64,000 nucleotides of DNA from Ascidiaceihabitans donghaensis (GTDB lineage Bacteria > Pseudomonadota > Alphaproteobacteria > Rhodobacterales > Rhodobacteraceae): the NCBI RefSeq assembly GCF_900302465.1, contig NZ_OMOR01000001.1:3194729-3258728 (forward strand). Reading direction: 5' to 3'. Shown here one piece after another: positions 9,356-17,670 of the stretch (position 1 is its first letter; the number at the start of each line of letters is the position of its first letter). The translations under genes were made by a program, and so were the position numbers. The notes under the pieces are model-generated. The model had not been told where the DNA came from. It ran no database searches and saw nothing but the letters and a program-made list of their open reading frames with translations.

Positions 9356-9396
9356 CAAACGCTCCACTGGAGCGTTTGCCGCACCCGAAGGTGCGG
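9356..9396. repeat. Two adjoining hairpins directly 3' of rpmD
   Basis: First stem CAAACGCTCC / GGAGCGTTTG (9356-9378), immediately followed by CCGCACC / GGTGCGG (9379-9396). Neither has a T-run, so mRNA protection or processing is as likely as termination. Confidence 0.6.
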
Positions 9397-9404
9397 ACCG
9401 GAAT

Positions 9405-9593
9405 TCACCCCTTTTCTTCGATGATTTCGACCATGTGAGAGATCGAGTTCACCATACCACGCACGGAAGGGGTGTCTTCCAGCTCGCGTGTTTTGTGCAT
9501 TTTGTTCAGGCCGAGACCGATCAATGTTGCACGCTGTTTTGCAGGGCGACGGATGGGCGAGCCCACCTGTTTGATGACGATTGTTTTAGCCAT
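9405..9593 (-). CDS. rpmD: 50S ribosomal protein L30
   Basis: Small large-subunit protein, 62 residues: [20 protein letters not shown], then the [24 protein letters not shown] core that defines L30. The ATG lies 4 bp after the rpsE stop with a ribosome binding site (GAGGCC) inside the rpsE end. Downstream there is no rplO; instead a cluster of hairpins, a palindromic repeat and a terminator-like stem lead into an unrelated gene. Confidence 0.96.
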   Translation of the reverse strand: MAKTIVIKQVGSPIRRPAKQRATLIGLGLNKMHKTRELEDTPSVRGMVNSISHMVEIIEEKG

Positions 9594-9596
9594 GGT

Positions 9597-10175
9597 TTAG
9601 GCCTCCTCAGTCGCAGCAGCTTCAGCTGCTGGCGCGTCGTCGCGCTTGGGCAGGATGTCAGCCACCTTTTTGCCGCGGCGCTGAGCGACGGAGCGAGGGG
9701 AGGACTCTTTCTTGAGGCCGTCCATGGTGGCGCGGATCATGTTGTACGGGTTCTGCGAGCCGATGGACTTGGACACAACGTCCTTGATGCCCAACATTTC
9801 GAACACAGCACGCATTGGACCACCGGCGATGATACCAGTACCTTCAGGCGCTGTCCGCATCACAACTTTGCCGGCGCCGTGGCGGCCTTCCATGTCGTGG
9901 TGTAATGTGCGGCCTTCGCGCAGCTGAACGCGGATCATTTGGCGTTTGGCTTGCTCTGTGGCTTTGCGGATGGCTTCAGGTACTTCTTTTGCTTTACCTT
10001 TGCCAAAGCCAACGCGGCCTTTTTGGTCGCCAACAACCACGAGGGCTGCGAAGCCGAAGCGCTTACCACCTTTTACTGTTTTGGAGACGCGGTTGATCGC
10101 GACCAAGCGGTCTGCGAATTCCGGTGTTTCGTCACGATCACGGCGTGGGCCGCGACGGTTTTCACGTTCTGCCAT
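9597..10175 (-). CDS. rpsE: 30S ribosomal protein S5
   Basis: S5 is a small-subunit protein involved in decoding accuracy and helicase activity on mRNA. The ATG at 10175 ([20 protein letters not shown]) is preceded by AAAGGA at 8-nt spacing; the ATG at 10184 touches that site and is rejected. The protein is 192 residues with the dsRNA-binding-like [27 protein letters not shown] and the second-domain [16 protein letters not shown]. An alanine/glutamate-rich tail follows. It is separated from rplR by about 200 bp that contain two palindromic repeats. Confidence 0.97.
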   Translation of the reverse strand: MAERENRRGPRRDRDETPEFADRLVAINRVSKTVKGGKRFGFAALVVVGDQKGRVGFGKGKAKEVPEAIRKATEQAKRQMIRVQLREGRTLHHDMEGRHGAGKVVMRTAPEGTGIIAGGPMRAVFEMLGIKDVVSKSIGSQNPYNMIRATMDGLKKESSPRSVAQRRGKKVADILPKRDDAPAAEAAATEEA

Positions 10176-10304
10176 TGAGAACATCCTTTGATTGGTGGCG
10201 CTGCTTTAAGGCGGGCGCTCGTTTGGTCAATCCAAGTGGGCCAGAAGCCCCCGGATCATCGAGGCGGAGGGGATCCCCGCCTGCGCTGTTGTTTTGGGGT
10301 GCGG

Positions 10305-10364
10305 GGCGTATCAAGATACGCCTTACGCTGGATCGTTTACGGGTAAGGTGCACCTTGGTGCACC
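10305..10364. repeat. Two GTAAGG palindromes in opposed orientation (composite element)
   Basis: 10305-10327 is GGCGTATC, AA, GATACGCC, TTACG; 10343-10364 is GTAA, GGTGCACC, TT, GGTGCACC. The two units face each other across about 15 bp, the same arrangement seen at 18876-18929 and 19664-19717. The composite ends 8 bp from the rplR stop. Confidence 0.75.
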
Positions 10365-10371
10365 CTGCCGT

Positions 10372-10731
10372 TTAGATTTTCAGGCCGCCTTCGCGTGCTG
10401 CATCTGCAACCGCTTTGACTTTGCCGTGAAACAAGAAACCACCGCGATCGAAGTACGCTTCTTCAACGCCAGCTTTCTTCGCACGCTCGGCAATCGCCGC
10501 GCCCACTTTTGTCGCTGCTTCGACGTTGTTTTTGCCAACCGAGCCCAAACCTTTTTCCAATGTGGAGGCGGACGCGAGCGTCTTGCCATTCACATCGTCG
10601 ATCAGCTGAACTGAGATGTTTTTGTTCGAACGGTGAACGGAAAGACGCATGCGTCCTGCGTTCACTTTGCGGAGTTTGTTCCGAACGCGCATACGGCGCT
10701 TCAGAAACAGAGTTCTTTTGCTGTTTGCCAT
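10372..10731 (-). CDS. rplR: 50S ribosomal protein L18
   Basis: L18 binds 5S rRNA with L5 and L25. The 119-residue protein starts [22 protein letters not shown] and has the typical [18 protein letters not shown] and [25 protein letters not shown] segments. It follows rplF by 11 bp. After its stop the operon is opened by a 190-bp spacer with two palindromic repeats before rpsE. No promoter was found in that spacer, so read-through is expected. Confidence 0.97.
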   Translation of the reverse strand: MANSKRTLFLKRRMRVRNKLRKVNAGRMRLSVHRSNKNISVQLIDDVNGKTLASASTLEKGLGSVGKNNVEAATKVGAAIAERAKKAGVEEAYFDRGGFLFHGKVKAVADAAREGGLKI

Positions 10732-10742
10732 TGTGTGCGTCC

Positions 10743-11276
10743 TTACTTCTTCTTGCCTTCTTTGCGGAAGACGAATTCGCCCTTATAGCGGATACCTTTG
10801 CCTTTGTAGGGCTCTGGTTTACGCCATGCGCGAATGTTCGCAGCGACTTGACCCACAAGTTGGTCGTCGATGCCTTCCACAACGATTTCGGTCTGCTTTG
10901 GCGCCGTGACTGTCACGCCTTCAGGGGCGGTGTAGTCGACGTCATGGGACAGGCCGAGGTTCAGTTTCAACGTGTTGCCGTTCATTGTCGCACGATAACC
11001 AACACCTTGGATTTCAAGTTCTTTCTTGAAACCGTCGGTCACGCCGGTCACCAAGTTTGCAACCATCGTGCGGCTCATGCCCCACTGCTGGCGTGCGCGC
11101 TTGGATTTGCCGCGTGGTGTCACAGTGACAGCGCCGTCTTCGATCGCGATTGTCACATCGTCCGTTGCTTTGAACGTACGCGTGCCTTTCGGACCTTTGA
11201 CTTCGATCGTTTGGCCCGACATGGAGGCGGAAACGCCTGCAGGAAGAGCGACTGGTTTTTTACCAATACGAGACAT
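10743..11276 (-). CDS. rplF: 50S ribosomal protein L6
   Basis: L6 lies near the GTPase-associated centre of the large subunit. 177 residues: [15 protein letters not shown] at the start, two L6 repeats (about 10-80 and 90-165), and the signature [14 protein letters not shown] near the C-terminus. It is spaced 12 bp from rpsH with an AAGGAGAT ribosome binding site. Standard spc-operon position. Confidence 0.97.
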   Translation of the reverse strand: MSRIGKKPVALPAGVSASMSGQTIEVKGPKGTRTFKATDDVTIAIEDGAVTVTPRGKSKRARQQWGMSRTMVANLVTGVTDGFKKELEIQGVGYRATMNGNTLKLNLGLSHDVDYTAPEGVTVTAPKQTEIVVEGIDDQLVGQVAANIRAWRKPEPYKGKGIRYKGEFVFRKEGKKK

Positions 11277-11288
11277 TGATGTATCTCC

Positions 11289-11681
11289 TTAGAATACGGT
11301 GCAGAGCACTTCGCCGCCAACATTGGCTGCACGTGCGCTTGCGTCCGACATCACACCCTTTGGGGTGGAGACAATCGACACACCAAGGCCCTGACGGACA
11401 ACAGGAATGTCATTGACGCCCATGTAAACGCGACGACCGGGTTTAGAGACCCGCTTCAACTCGCGAATTACAGGTTCGCCCTCGTAATACTTCAGGCTGA
11501 TTTCGATGGCCGGGTGGCCGTCTTTGCCTGTCGTTGCTTCGTAGCCGCGAATGTAGCCTTCGTCCGCCAGCACGTCCAGCACCCATGCACGCAGCTTTGA
11601 CGCTGGTGTTTCAACGGTGGACTTGCCGCGCAATTGGCTGTTCCGGATACGTGTGAGCATATCTGCGATAGGATCGTTCAT
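11289..11681 (-). CDS. rpsH: 30S ribosomal protein S8
   Basis: Primary 16S rRNA-binding protein; in E. coli it represses the spc operon by binding mRNA near rplE. The 130-residue protein begins [20 protein letters not shown] and has the C-terminal signature [21 protein letters not shown]. Spacing to rpsN is 12 bp with GGAGAG as ribosome binding site. Whether S8 autoregulation operates here cannot be judged from the sequence. Confidence 0.97.
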   Translation of the reverse strand: MNDPIADMLTRIRNSQLRGKSTVETPASKLRAWVLDVLADEGYIRGYEATTGKDGHPAIEISLKYYEGEPVIRELKRVSKPGRRVYMGVNDIPVVRQGLGVSIVSTPKGVMSDASARAANVGGEVLCTVF

Positions 11682-11693
11682 CTTATGCTCTCC

Positions 11694-11999
11694 TTACCAG
11701 CTTGACTTGACCATGCCGGGGATTTGACCGGCAGAGCCGAGATCCCGCAACGCGATCCGCGAAATTTTCAGTTTACGGTAGTACGCGTGCGGACGACCGG
11801 TGAGTTGGCAGCGGTTGTGCAAACGAACAGCAGAGCTGTTGCGCGGCAGTTTCGCCAAGGCCAAGGACGCGCGAAAACGCTCTTCCATCGGCTTTTCCTG
11901 GTCGCTGATGATTGCTTTCAGCTCGGCACGCTTTGCAGCATACTTTTTCACCAGCTTTTCGCGTTTTACTTCACGCGCGATCATTGATTTTTTAGCCAT
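11694..11999 (-). CDS. rpsN: 30S ribosomal protein S14 (zinc-independent form)
   Basis: S14 in the head of the small subunit. The 101-residue length and the absence of a C-x2-C...C-x2-C motif mark the long, zinc-free (C-minus) form. The sequence opens [20 protein letters not shown] and ends with the signature [19 protein letters not shown] and GMVKSSW. Spacing of 16 bp to rplE and 12 bp to rpsH fits the spc operon. Confidence 0.97.
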   Translation of the reverse strand: MAKKSMIAREVKREKLVKKYAAKRAELKAIISDQEKPMEERFRASLALAKLPRNSSAVRLHNRCQLTGRPHAYYRKLKISRIALRDLGSAGQIPGMVKSSW

Positions 12000-12015
12000 G
12001 TGCTATCCTTCCCGC

Positions 12016-12570
12016 TTACGAGTTGAAGGGCATGTTGAAAGCTTTCAACAGGCTCTTTGCTTCGTCGTCGGTCTTCGCCGTTGTGGCGATAACGATGTCC
12101 ATGCCCCAGGTCTCATCCACTTTATCAAAGTCGATTTCCGGGAACACGATGTGCTCTTTCATGCCCATGGCATAGTTGCCACGACCATCAAAAGATTTTC
12201 CAGATACGCCGCGGAAGTCGCGGATACGAGGCATTGCAATCGTGATCAGACGATCAAGGAATTCATACATACGTGCGCCGCGCAGGGTCACTTTCGTGCC
12301 CAAAGGCATGTCTTCACGTACGCGGAAGCCCGCGATGGATTTCTTGGCGATGGTTGTCATGGCTTTCTGGCCAGCAATCGCTGTCAGATCTTCCTGTGCA
12401 GACTTGGCTTTCTTGCTGTCGCGAACCGCTTCAGCGCCACACCCGATGTTCAGGACGATTTTGTCCAGACGCGGGATCTGCATGTCGTTTTTGTAGCCAA
12501 ATTCTTCTTTCATCGCCGGACGGATTGTATCCGTGTATACCGATTTCAGACGGGGTGTATAATCAGCCAT
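12016..12570 (-). CDS. rplE: 50S ribosomal protein L5
   Basis: L5 binds 5S rRNA and forms an inter-subunit bridge. The 184-residue protein begins [20 protein letters not shown] and contains [18 protein letters not shown], the [25 protein letters not shown] region and the C-terminal [20 protein letters not shown]. The ATG overlaps the rplX stop by one base (TAATG), so translation is coupled. Confidence 0.97.
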   Translation of the reverse strand: MADYTPRLKSVYTDTIRPAMKEEFGYKNDMQIPRLDKIVLNIGCGAEAVRDSKKAKSAQEDLTAIAGQKAMTTIAKKSIAGFRVREDMPLGTKVTLRGARMYEFLDRLITIAMPRIRDFRGVSGKSFDGRGNYAMGMKEHIVFPEIDFDKVDETWGMDIVIATTAKTDDEAKSLLKAFNMPFNS

Positions 12571-12875
12571 TAGATAACATCCCCTGTTGTCTTGGCGTAA
12601 CGCACTTTGTTGTCACCATCCATTTTAAAGCCAACGCGTGTGGCTTTGCCGTTTGCATCCAGCAACGCGAGGTTGCTGAGCGCGATTGGCATGGCTTTTG
12701 GAATACGGCCACCTTGGGATTCTTGAGACTGACGTGTCGCGCGGATGGCGATGTTCAGACCTTCAACAACGGCCTTGCCCGCTTTTGGATCAATGGAAGA
12801 GATTGTACCCTCTTTGCCTTTGTCCTTGCCGGTCAGCATGACGACCTTGTCGCCTTTTTTCAGCTTAGCAGCCAT
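12570..12875 (-). CDS. rplX: 50S ribosomal protein L24
   Basis: L24 is an early assembly protein. Start chosen at ATG 12875 ([20 protein letters not shown]), 7 nt after GGAGG; the GTG one codon upstream is only 4 nt away from it. The protein is 101 residues. The KOW motif is visible in [19 protein letters not shown]. The start overlaps the rplN stop (TGATG) and the stop overlaps rplE, giving three coupled genes in a row. Confidence 0.97.
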   Translation of the reverse strand: MAAKLKKGDKVVMLTGKDKGKEGTISSIDPKAGKAVVEGLNIAIRATRQSQESQGGRIPKAMPIALSNLALLDANGKATRVGFKMDGDNKVRYAKTTGDVI

Positions 12876-13243
12876 CACAGCACCTCCGGAGCGAGGGAAA
12901 TGATTTTCATGAAGTTTTTGGCGCGCAATTCGCGAACAACTGGCCCAAAGATACGTGTACCCATTGGTTCGTTGTTGTTGTTCAGAATAACTGCGGCGTT
13001 GCCGTCAAAGCGGATGGCTGTGCCATCATCGCGGCGAACTTCTTTTGCCGTGCGAACGACAACGGCCTTACGGACGTCACCTTTCTTAACACGACCACGA
13101 GGAATGGCTTCCTTAACCGAGACGACAATGATGTCGCCTACGGATGCGTACTTACGCTTGGAACCACCCAGAACCTTGATACACTGAACACGGCGTGCGC
13201 CGCTATTGTCAGCTACCTCAAGGTTTGTCTGCATCTGGATCAT
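12875..13243 (-). CDS. rplN: 50S ribosomal protein L14
   Basis: L14 lies at the subunit interface. The 122-residue protein [20 protein letters not shown] carries the L14 signature [22 protein letters not shown] and ends [16 protein letters not shown]. It is separated from rpsQ by 76 bp, in which a TATAAT hexamer occurs on the minus strand without a convincing -35, so it is not called as a promoter. Confidence 0.97.
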   Translation of the reverse strand: MIQMQTNLEVADNSGARRVQCIKVLGGSKRKYASVGDIIVVSVKEAIPRGRVKKGDVRKAVVVRTAKEVRRDDGTAIRFDGNAAVILNNNNEPMGTRIFGPVVRELRAKNFMKIISLAPEVL

Positions 13244-13319
13244 ATGGTTTCTCCCGACCTGTAGGGGGCGATGCGTGCCTGATCCCTAGGGTTTCGATTA
13301 TACTGTTAGATCACGCAGC

Positions 13320-13550
13320 TTACGCTGTGATCACTTCCCAGCGTTTTGTCTTCGACTTTGGCGCACATTCGATGATGCGTACGGAATCGCCAGTTTTGAA
13401 GGCATTGTTTTCATCGTGGGCCCGGTACTTTTTGGACTTACGGATGGTTTTCTTCAGAACAGGGTGCGTGAAGCGACGTTCAACGGACACTGTTACTGTT
13501 TGGGCGTTGGCATCAGACGTCACTGTGCCGGTCAAGATACGCTTAGGCAT
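13320..13550 (-). CDS. rpsQ: 30S ribosomal protein S17
   Basis: Primary 16S rRNA-binding OB-fold protein, 76 residues: [20 protein letters not shown], then [27 protein letters not shown], which is the S17 signature. It lies 11 bp after rpmC. The stop codon lies inside a small imperfect hairpin (arms GATCA / TGATC and CAGC / GCTG). Confidence 0.97.
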   Translation of the reverse strand: MPKRILTGTVTSDANAQTVTVSVERRFTHPVLKKTIRKSKKYRAHDENNAFKTGDSVRIIECAPKSKTKRWEVITA

Positions 13551-13561
13551 AGGTGCAGTCC

Positions 13562-13765
13562 TTATTCAGCGGCCGCAGCAGCGGCTTTTTCGTTCAGAAT
13601 TGTTTTGATGCGCGCAGCGTTACGACGTGCCGCACGAATTTGTGCTGGGTTTTCCAGTGCACCTGTGGCCGCTTGGAAGCGCAGGTTGAAGCTTGCTTTT
13701 TTCTCGTCCGCCAGCTTGTCACGCAGCTGGTCTGGCGTCATGTCACGCAGTTCTGAGGCATTCAT
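13562..13765 (-). CDS. rpmC: 50S ribosomal protein L29
   Basis: L29 borders the exit tunnel and binds SRP and trigger factor. Start at ATG 13765 ([20 protein letters not shown]), 8 nt after AAAAGGA; the ATG two codons upstream is too close to that site and the open frame further upstream is spacer. The 67-residue protein has the [30 protein letters not shown] core. In most bacteria rplP directly precedes rpmC; here about 2.3 kb with three foreign genes intervene, and a promoter lies at 13859-13887. Confidence 0.95.
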   Translation of the reverse strand: MNASELRDMTPDQLRDKLADEKKASFNLRFQAATGALENPAQIRAARRNAARIKTILNEKAAAAAAE

Positions 13766-13858
13766 TGCCATTTTCCTTTTCAACATCACCAGATGGCCCC
13801 GCTTTCGATTATTCGTCCGGGTGACCATGATTCTGGTGGAGGTCATGATAGATGGCTG

Positions 13859-13887
13859 CGTATAGGAGGGTTTGCACGGTGTGGCAA
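13859..13887 (-). promoter_or_regulatory. Promoter for rpmC-rpsQ-rplN block
   Basis: -35 TTGCCA (13882-13887), 17 bp spacer, -10 TATACG (13859-13864). The -10 context CCTCCTATACGC resembles the rpsJ and rpsL promoters. It restarts transcription after the rplP-rpmC interruption. Confidence 0.65.
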
Positions 13888-14006
13888 CCCCTAGCCCGCA
13901 ACTGTTTTTGCTTATGTTTTATTGGCTTCGGGGGTGATCCGCCGGGCTGTCTATATATGGTGTTTTGCCCTCTCGCCACGGGCAATCCCCTGCGCTATCA
14001 AACCCT

Positions 14007-14621
14007 ATGTCCATTACATCCCTCTTCGTGACCCGCCTTTACCGTGCCCATCTGTCTCAACAGGGCGCGATTGATCCATCCGAGCTGGAAAATTCCTGCT
14101 GGGCCATCGCCAATGATGATGAGGCGGGCCAAGCGTGGTGTGAGGACAACGGCTTTCCCGGCTACACCTCTTATGCGTCTTTGACCGACCTGCCCTGGCG
14201 CTTTCCGATCTTTGCCGATCTGGTCAAGGTGCTGGACGCCCATGTGGCGGCTTTTGTGGCCGATCTGGAGTTTGATCTGGATGGCAAAGAGATCAAACTG
14301 GAAGACATCTGGATCAATATCCTGCCCGAAGGCGGCGTGCATACGTCCCACATCCACCCGCATTCCGTGATCTCCGGCACGACCTATGTGGCGATGCCTG
14401 ATGGGGCGAGTGCCATCAAGTTCGAGGATCCGCGTTTGCAGATGATGATGGCCGCCCCTGCCCGGTCCAAGGACGCGCGGGCTGAGCTGAAGGCGTTCAC
14501 TTATGTGGCGCCTGAGGTGGGTGAAGTGTTGCTATGGGAAAGCTGGCTACGGCACGAGGTGCCGGTGAATATGGCGGAGGATGAAAGAATTTCAGTGAGT
14601 TTCAACTACTCTTGGAATTAA
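14007..14621 (+). CDS. TIGR02466-type 2-oxoglutarate/Fe(II) oxygenase-like protein
   Basis: Begins MSITSLFVTRLYRAHLSQQG at ATG 14007; the in-frame codons from 13965 are less likely. The protein is 204 residues with the features of the 2OG-FeII_Oxy_5 family: WINILPEGGVHTSHIHPHSVISGTTYV supplies the candidate iron ligands, and LLWESWLRHEVPVN with RISVSFNYSW supplies the distal histidine and the arginine expected to bind 2-oxoglutarate. The substrate is unknown. It is on the opposite strand, between rplP and rpmC, and is the first of two plus-strand genes inserted there. Confidence 0.8.
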   Translation: MSITSLFVTRLYRAHLSQQGAIDPSELENSCWAIANDDEAGQAWCEDNGFPGYTSYASLTDLPWRFPIFADLVKVLDAHVAAFVADLEFDLDGKEIKLEDIWINILPEGGVHTSHIHPHSVISGTTYVAMPDGASAIKFEDPRLQMMMAAPARSKDARAELKAFTYVAPEVGEVLLWESWLRHEVPVNMAEDERISVSFNYSWN

Positions 14622-14632
14622 AACTTCGTGAA

Positions 14633-14690
14633 ATCGGTGCGCGGCGGCGTGTCAGAGACACGCCATAAGCGACACAAAGAAGTTTTGGGC
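14633..14690 (+). repeat. Intergenic hairpin element, copy 1
   Basis: ATCGGTGCGCGGC, then the stem GGCGTGTC / GACACGCC with an AGA loop, then AAGCGACACAAAG...GTTTTGGGC. The same order of parts recurs at 15386-15450 after the next gene. Confidence 0.5.
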
Positions 14691-14781
14691 ACTCCGCCAA
14701 CACTTCCCGCCCTGCTTGCAAACGATCGAAAACCAATGGTAGCCTTGGTCATTGTACTAGTGAGTTTGGCGGGTCATTTTT

Positions 14782-15357
14782 ATGGAAATACTTTTTCTCA
14801 TTCTCGTCCTTTGCGTGGCGACTTATATCTTCGCGCCCAATGATAAAAAGCCGCGCCAACAGCACAAGCCACCGCCTGAAACGCAAAGCCCGCCTGCCCC
14901 CAGTCCTTCCTCGGCTGAGCCTCATAGACCCAAAGCGCCGCCCCAAAGCCAACAGCGCAAAAAGGTAGATCACGCGCCCCCGCCCCCCATTCCATCGTCG
15001 ATGGAATTGAAAGGCAAGGCATGGGTCATTGATGGCGACACGATTGTGGTCAACAAGTGCAAAATCCGGCTGGCAGGCATTGATGCGCCTGAGCTGGATC
15101 AGCCGTGGGGGCAGAAATCGAAATGGGAAATGGTGAAGCTGTGTAAGGGGCAGGTTATTACCGTCGCTTTGACTGGAGAGACATCCTATGACCGCTTGGT
15201 CGGCACCTGCTATTTGCCCGATGGGCGTGATTTGGGGGCCGAGATTATTAGAGCCGGGTTGGCTTTGGACGGGGGCGTGTTTTCCAAAGGTAAGTACAAG
15301 GATTTGGAAGACCCCGAGATGCGGCGGAAGTTGCGGGGGTATGGGCGGTGGAGATGA
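14782..15357 (+). CDS. Membrane-anchored thermonuclease (SNase-like) protein
   Basis: 191 residues. Residues 1-18 (MEILFLILVLCVATYIFAPN) form an N-terminal membrane anchor or uncleaved signal. A long proline-rich linker follows (about 20-70), then an SNase domain: AWVIDGDTIVVNKCKIRLAGIDAPE, then TGETSYDRLVGTCYLPDGRDLG and IIRAGLALD. The conserved Asp, Arg and Glu/Arg positions expected for staphylococcal-nuclease-like phosphodiesterases are present, so activity on DNA or RNA outside the cytoplasm is plausible. The stop codon lies inside a perfect 16-bp-arm palindrome that starts a hairpin array. It lies between rplP and rpmC on the opposite strand. Confidence 0.82.
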   Translation: MEILFLILVLCVATYIFAPNDKKPRQQHKPPPETQSPPAPSPSSAEPHRPKAPPQSQQRKKVDHAPPPPIPSSMELKGKAWVIDGDTIVVNKCKIRLAGIDAPELDQPWGQKSKWEMVKLCKGQVITVALTGETSYDRLVGTCYLPDGRDLGAEIIRAGLALDGGVFSKGKYKDLEDPEMRRKLRGYGRWR

Positions 15358-15639
15358 CTTTCAATTCCCCTCGGAATTGAAAGTCATCGGTGCGCGGCAG
15401 GGTATTTGCAAAGCAAATGCACGAGAGCGGCACAGAGGGGTTATTTGGCAAAACGTCTGATCCAGAGAATAGGTCGACCCCGTTTGCCAAATGGCACACC
15501 GCGCCCGAGCCGAGGGGGGGGTGCGAAGCGCCCTCCCCATGGGGGAGGGTGAGACCCGTCTTGGAAACTGTCCTGTGGACAGTTTCAGGGTTGAACGGGC
15601 GAAGCCCTGTCTCGGGCGCTGCCCAATCTTTGATTGGGC
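15353..15639. repeat. Array of six palindromes in one spacer
   Basis: Stems at 15353-15388 (16-bp perfect arms around CCTC), 15402-15420 (ATTTGC/GCAAAT), 15443-15492 (ATTTGGCAAA/TTTGCCAAAT, long loop), 15531-15549 (CCCTCCCC/GGGGAGGG), 15564-15586 (GAAACTGTCC/GGACAGTTTC) and 15621-15639 (GCCCAATC/GATTGGGC). The stems are unrelated in sequence. No gene is seen in this 300-bp gap. Confidence 0.8.
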
Positions 15640-15658
15640 AATTCAGCAGCGTTGTATA

Positions 15659-15970
15659 TTAGCAAAAGCTGAAACGTATTCCTGCAATGGCTTCATTCGG
15701 AACGTCAGCTTTCTCTATATTTCCACCAACTGCATCCCACCTAGAAAACTCTGCCTGATTGCAGTCCAAATACAATATTCCATAAAAATCGCCAAGTTTG
15801 CCTTCGCCACGAACATAAATGTGAAAAGAGTTTTGACCTAAACTGTCTGCATGTCCCGCATACCAATTTTGCCCATATGGAACATCCATTTCTTGCTTAA
15901 AAATCAGTTCACTAGCGTCAGCAGCGCTAACACAGCTCAAAAGAAACCCCATCAAAACTAACTTCATCAT
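15659..15970 (-). CDS. Hypothetical secreted protein, about 103 aa
   Basis: I do not recognise the family. The start is at ATG 15970 (or the next ATG at 15967): MMKLVLMGFLLSCVSAADAS is a signal peptide with cleavage expected near ADA-SE. The mature part (ELIFKQEMDVPYGQNWYAGH...) is rich in aromatic residues and ends in FSFC, with a second cysteine in YLDCNQ, so one disulfide is possible. It is AT-richer than its neighbours. It lies downstream of the rplP terminator on the same strand and is the third gene of the rplP-rpmC interruption. Confidence 0.65.
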   Translation of the reverse strand: MMKLVLMGFLLSCVSAADASELIFKQEMDVPYGQNWYAGHADSLGQNSFHIYVRGEGKLGDFYGILYLDCNQAEFSRWDAVGGNIEKADVPNEAIAGIRFSFC

Positions 15971-16023
15971 TTTTAGATCCCATTTTCTTTGTAACCAAAG
16001 CAAACACTAGCCGGAAAGAAAAC

Positions 16024-16057
16024 AAAAGCCCCCGCCGATTTCTCAGGCGGGGGCTTC
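16024..16057 (-). terminator. Rho-independent terminator after rplP
   Basis: Minus strand: AAGCCCCCGCC, loop TGAGAAAT, CGGCGGGGGCTT, then TTG. It lies about 85 bp past the rplP stop and ends the rplB-rplP segment. Confidence 0.85.
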
Positions 16058-16141
16058 TTAAACTCTACCGCAGCCGCAACGGGCATTTCTGCGAAATACC
16101 CTGCCTCCGGCTGAACATAAAACGCTTTGCGTTTTCGTCCG

Positions 16142-16555
16142 TTACCAATCTTCTCTGACAACAACCCGTGTCTTGATCGGCAGTTTCATCGCCGCCAGAC
16201 GCAGGGCTTCGCGGGCGATGTCGTCGTTGACGCCATCGATCTCGAACATCACGCGGCCGGGTTTGACTTTGGCTGCCCAACGGTCAACGGAGCCTTTACC
16301 TTTACCCATACGCACTTCGATGGGTTTGGCTGTGACAGGCACGTCCGGGAAAATACGGATCCAGACACGGCCCTGACGTTTCATGTGACGTGTCATCGCG
16401 CGGCGGGCCGCTTCGATTTGACGGGCTGTCACACGCTCAGGCTCAGTCGCCTTGAGGCCGTAAGTGCCGAAGTTGAGGTCGGAACCGCCTTTTGCCAGAC
16501 CCTTGATAGAGCCCTTAAACTGCTTGCGGAATTTGGTACGCTTTGGCTGAAGCAT
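16142..16555 (-). CDS. rplP: 50S ribosomal protein L16
   Basis: L16 helps position tRNAs in the A site. The 137-residue protein [20 protein letters not shown] has the signatures [22 protein letters not shown] and [18 protein letters not shown]. It follows rpsC by 15 bp with a GGAGGGCATTT ribosome binding site. A terminator follows and rpmC is displaced 2.3 kb away, so rplP is the last gene of its transcript. Confidence 0.97.
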   Translation of the reverse strand: MLQPKRTKFRKQFKGSIKGLAKGGSDLNFGTYGLKATEPERVTARQIEAARRAMTRHMKRQGRVWIRIFPDVPVTAKPIEVRMGKGKGSVDRWAAKVKPGRVMFEIDGVNDDIAREALRLAAMKLPIKTRVVVREDW

Positions 16556-16570
16556 CTAAATGCCCTCCTA

Positions 16571-17278
16571 TCAGCGACGACCGCCAGCACCGCGAGGTGT
16601 TGGGCCGTCTTGGAGTTCTTGTGCTTTACGGTCACGTGCCTGTGGATCGTGTTCCATGATCTCGCCTTTGAAGATCCAGGTCTTGATGCCGATGATGCCA
16701 TAGGCAGTTTCAGCTTCAACGTGAGCGTAATCGATGTCGGCGCGCAGTGTGTGCAAAGGCACACGACCTTCGCGGTACCATTCGGTACGCGCGATTTCTG
16801 CACCACCCAAACGGCCAGCCACGTTCACACGGATGCCCAAGGCCCCCATGCGCATCGCGTTCTGAACGGCACGCTTCATGGCGCGACGGAAAGATACCCG
16901 ACGTTCCAATTGCTGTGCGATGGATTCGCCAACCAACGCGGCGTCCAGTTCCGGCTTGCGAACTTCAACAATGTTGAGGTGCAATTCGGAGTCTGTAAGG
17001 TTCGCCAGCTTCTTGCGCAAAACTTCGATGTCTGCGCCTTTTTTGCCGATGATAACGCCGGGACGTGCAGTGTGGATCGTGACGCGGCACTTCTTGTGTG
17101 GGCGCTCGATGATCACACGGGCGATGCCCGCTTGTTTGCACTCTTCTTTGATGAAGGCACGCATTTTCAGGTCTTCCAGCAACAGATCGCCGTAATCCTT
17201 GGTGTCCGCATACCAGCGGCTGTCCCAAGTACGGTTGACCTGAAGGCGCATACCGATTGGATTTACTTTGTTACCCAT
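16571..17278 (-). CDS. rpsC: 30S ribosomal protein S3
   Basis: S3 lines the mRNA entry channel. 235 residues: [20 protein letters not shown], a KH domain ([26 protein letters not shown]) and the C-terminal S3 domain with [37 protein letters not shown]. The ATG overlaps the rplV stop (TAATG). Normal length for alphaproteobacteria. Confidence 0.98.
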   Translation of the reverse strand: MGNKVNPIGMRLQVNRTWDSRWYADTKDYGDLLLEDLKMRAFIKEECKQAGIARVIIERPHKKCRVTIHTARPGVIIGKKGADIEVLRKKLANLTDSELHLNIVEVRKPELDAALVGESIAQQLERRVSFRRAMKRAVQNAMRMGALGIRVNVAGRLGGAEIARTEWYREGRVPLHTLRADIDYAHVEAETAYGIIGIKTWIFKGEIMEHDPQARDRKAQELQDGPTPRGAGGRR

Positions 17279-17670
17279 TAGGCTTGCTCCCCTGACACTT
17301 CTTCAACTTGACGCACTTTGATGGTGATCTCAGCAAAAGGCTTCATGATCTTGCCAAAGCGACCACGGGCACGAGGGCGACCGCGTTTCAGTGTCATGTT
17401 TTTGCCAACCCAAGCTTCGGCGACGATCAGCTCGTCAACGTCCAGATTGTGGTTGTTTTCTGCGTTCGCAATTGCCGACTGCAGGCATTTTTTCACGTCT
17501 TGCGCGATCCGCTTTTTAGAAAAAGTCAGGTCCGTCAGGGCCTTGTCGACTTTCTTGCCACGGATCATCTGCGCAACAAGGTTCAGCTTTTGAGGGCTGG
17601 TGCGCAGCATGCGTGTTTTTGCCATTGCTTCGTTATCAGCGACGCGGCGAGGGTTTTTATCCTTGCTCAT
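17278..17670 (-). CDS. rplV: 50S ribosomal protein L22
   Basis: L22 reaches into the exit tunnel. The 130-residue protein starts [20 protein letters not shown] and has the signatures [25 protein letters not shown] and ERG-type basic loop [19 protein letters not shown]. The N-terminal extension [15 protein letters not shown] is common in Rhodobacteraceae. It is coupled to rpsS by an ATGA overlap and to rpsC by TAATG. Confidence 0.97.
   Translation of the reverse strand: MSKDKNPRRVADNEAMAKTRMLRTSPQKLNLVAQMIRGKKVDKALTDLTFSKKRIAQDVKKCLQSAIANAENNHNLDVDELIVAEAWVGKNMTLKRGRPRARGRFGKIMKPFAEITIKVRQVEEVSGEQA

Noticed and set aside
13244-13319. A TATAAT hexamer on the minus strand between rpsQ and rplN
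   Set aside because: There is no acceptable -35 at 16-18 bp and no break in the operon here, so it is likely chance.
15353-15639. The palindrome array as a CRISPR
   Set aside because: The stems are unrelated in sequence, unequally spaced and lack regular spacers. No cas genes are in the window.
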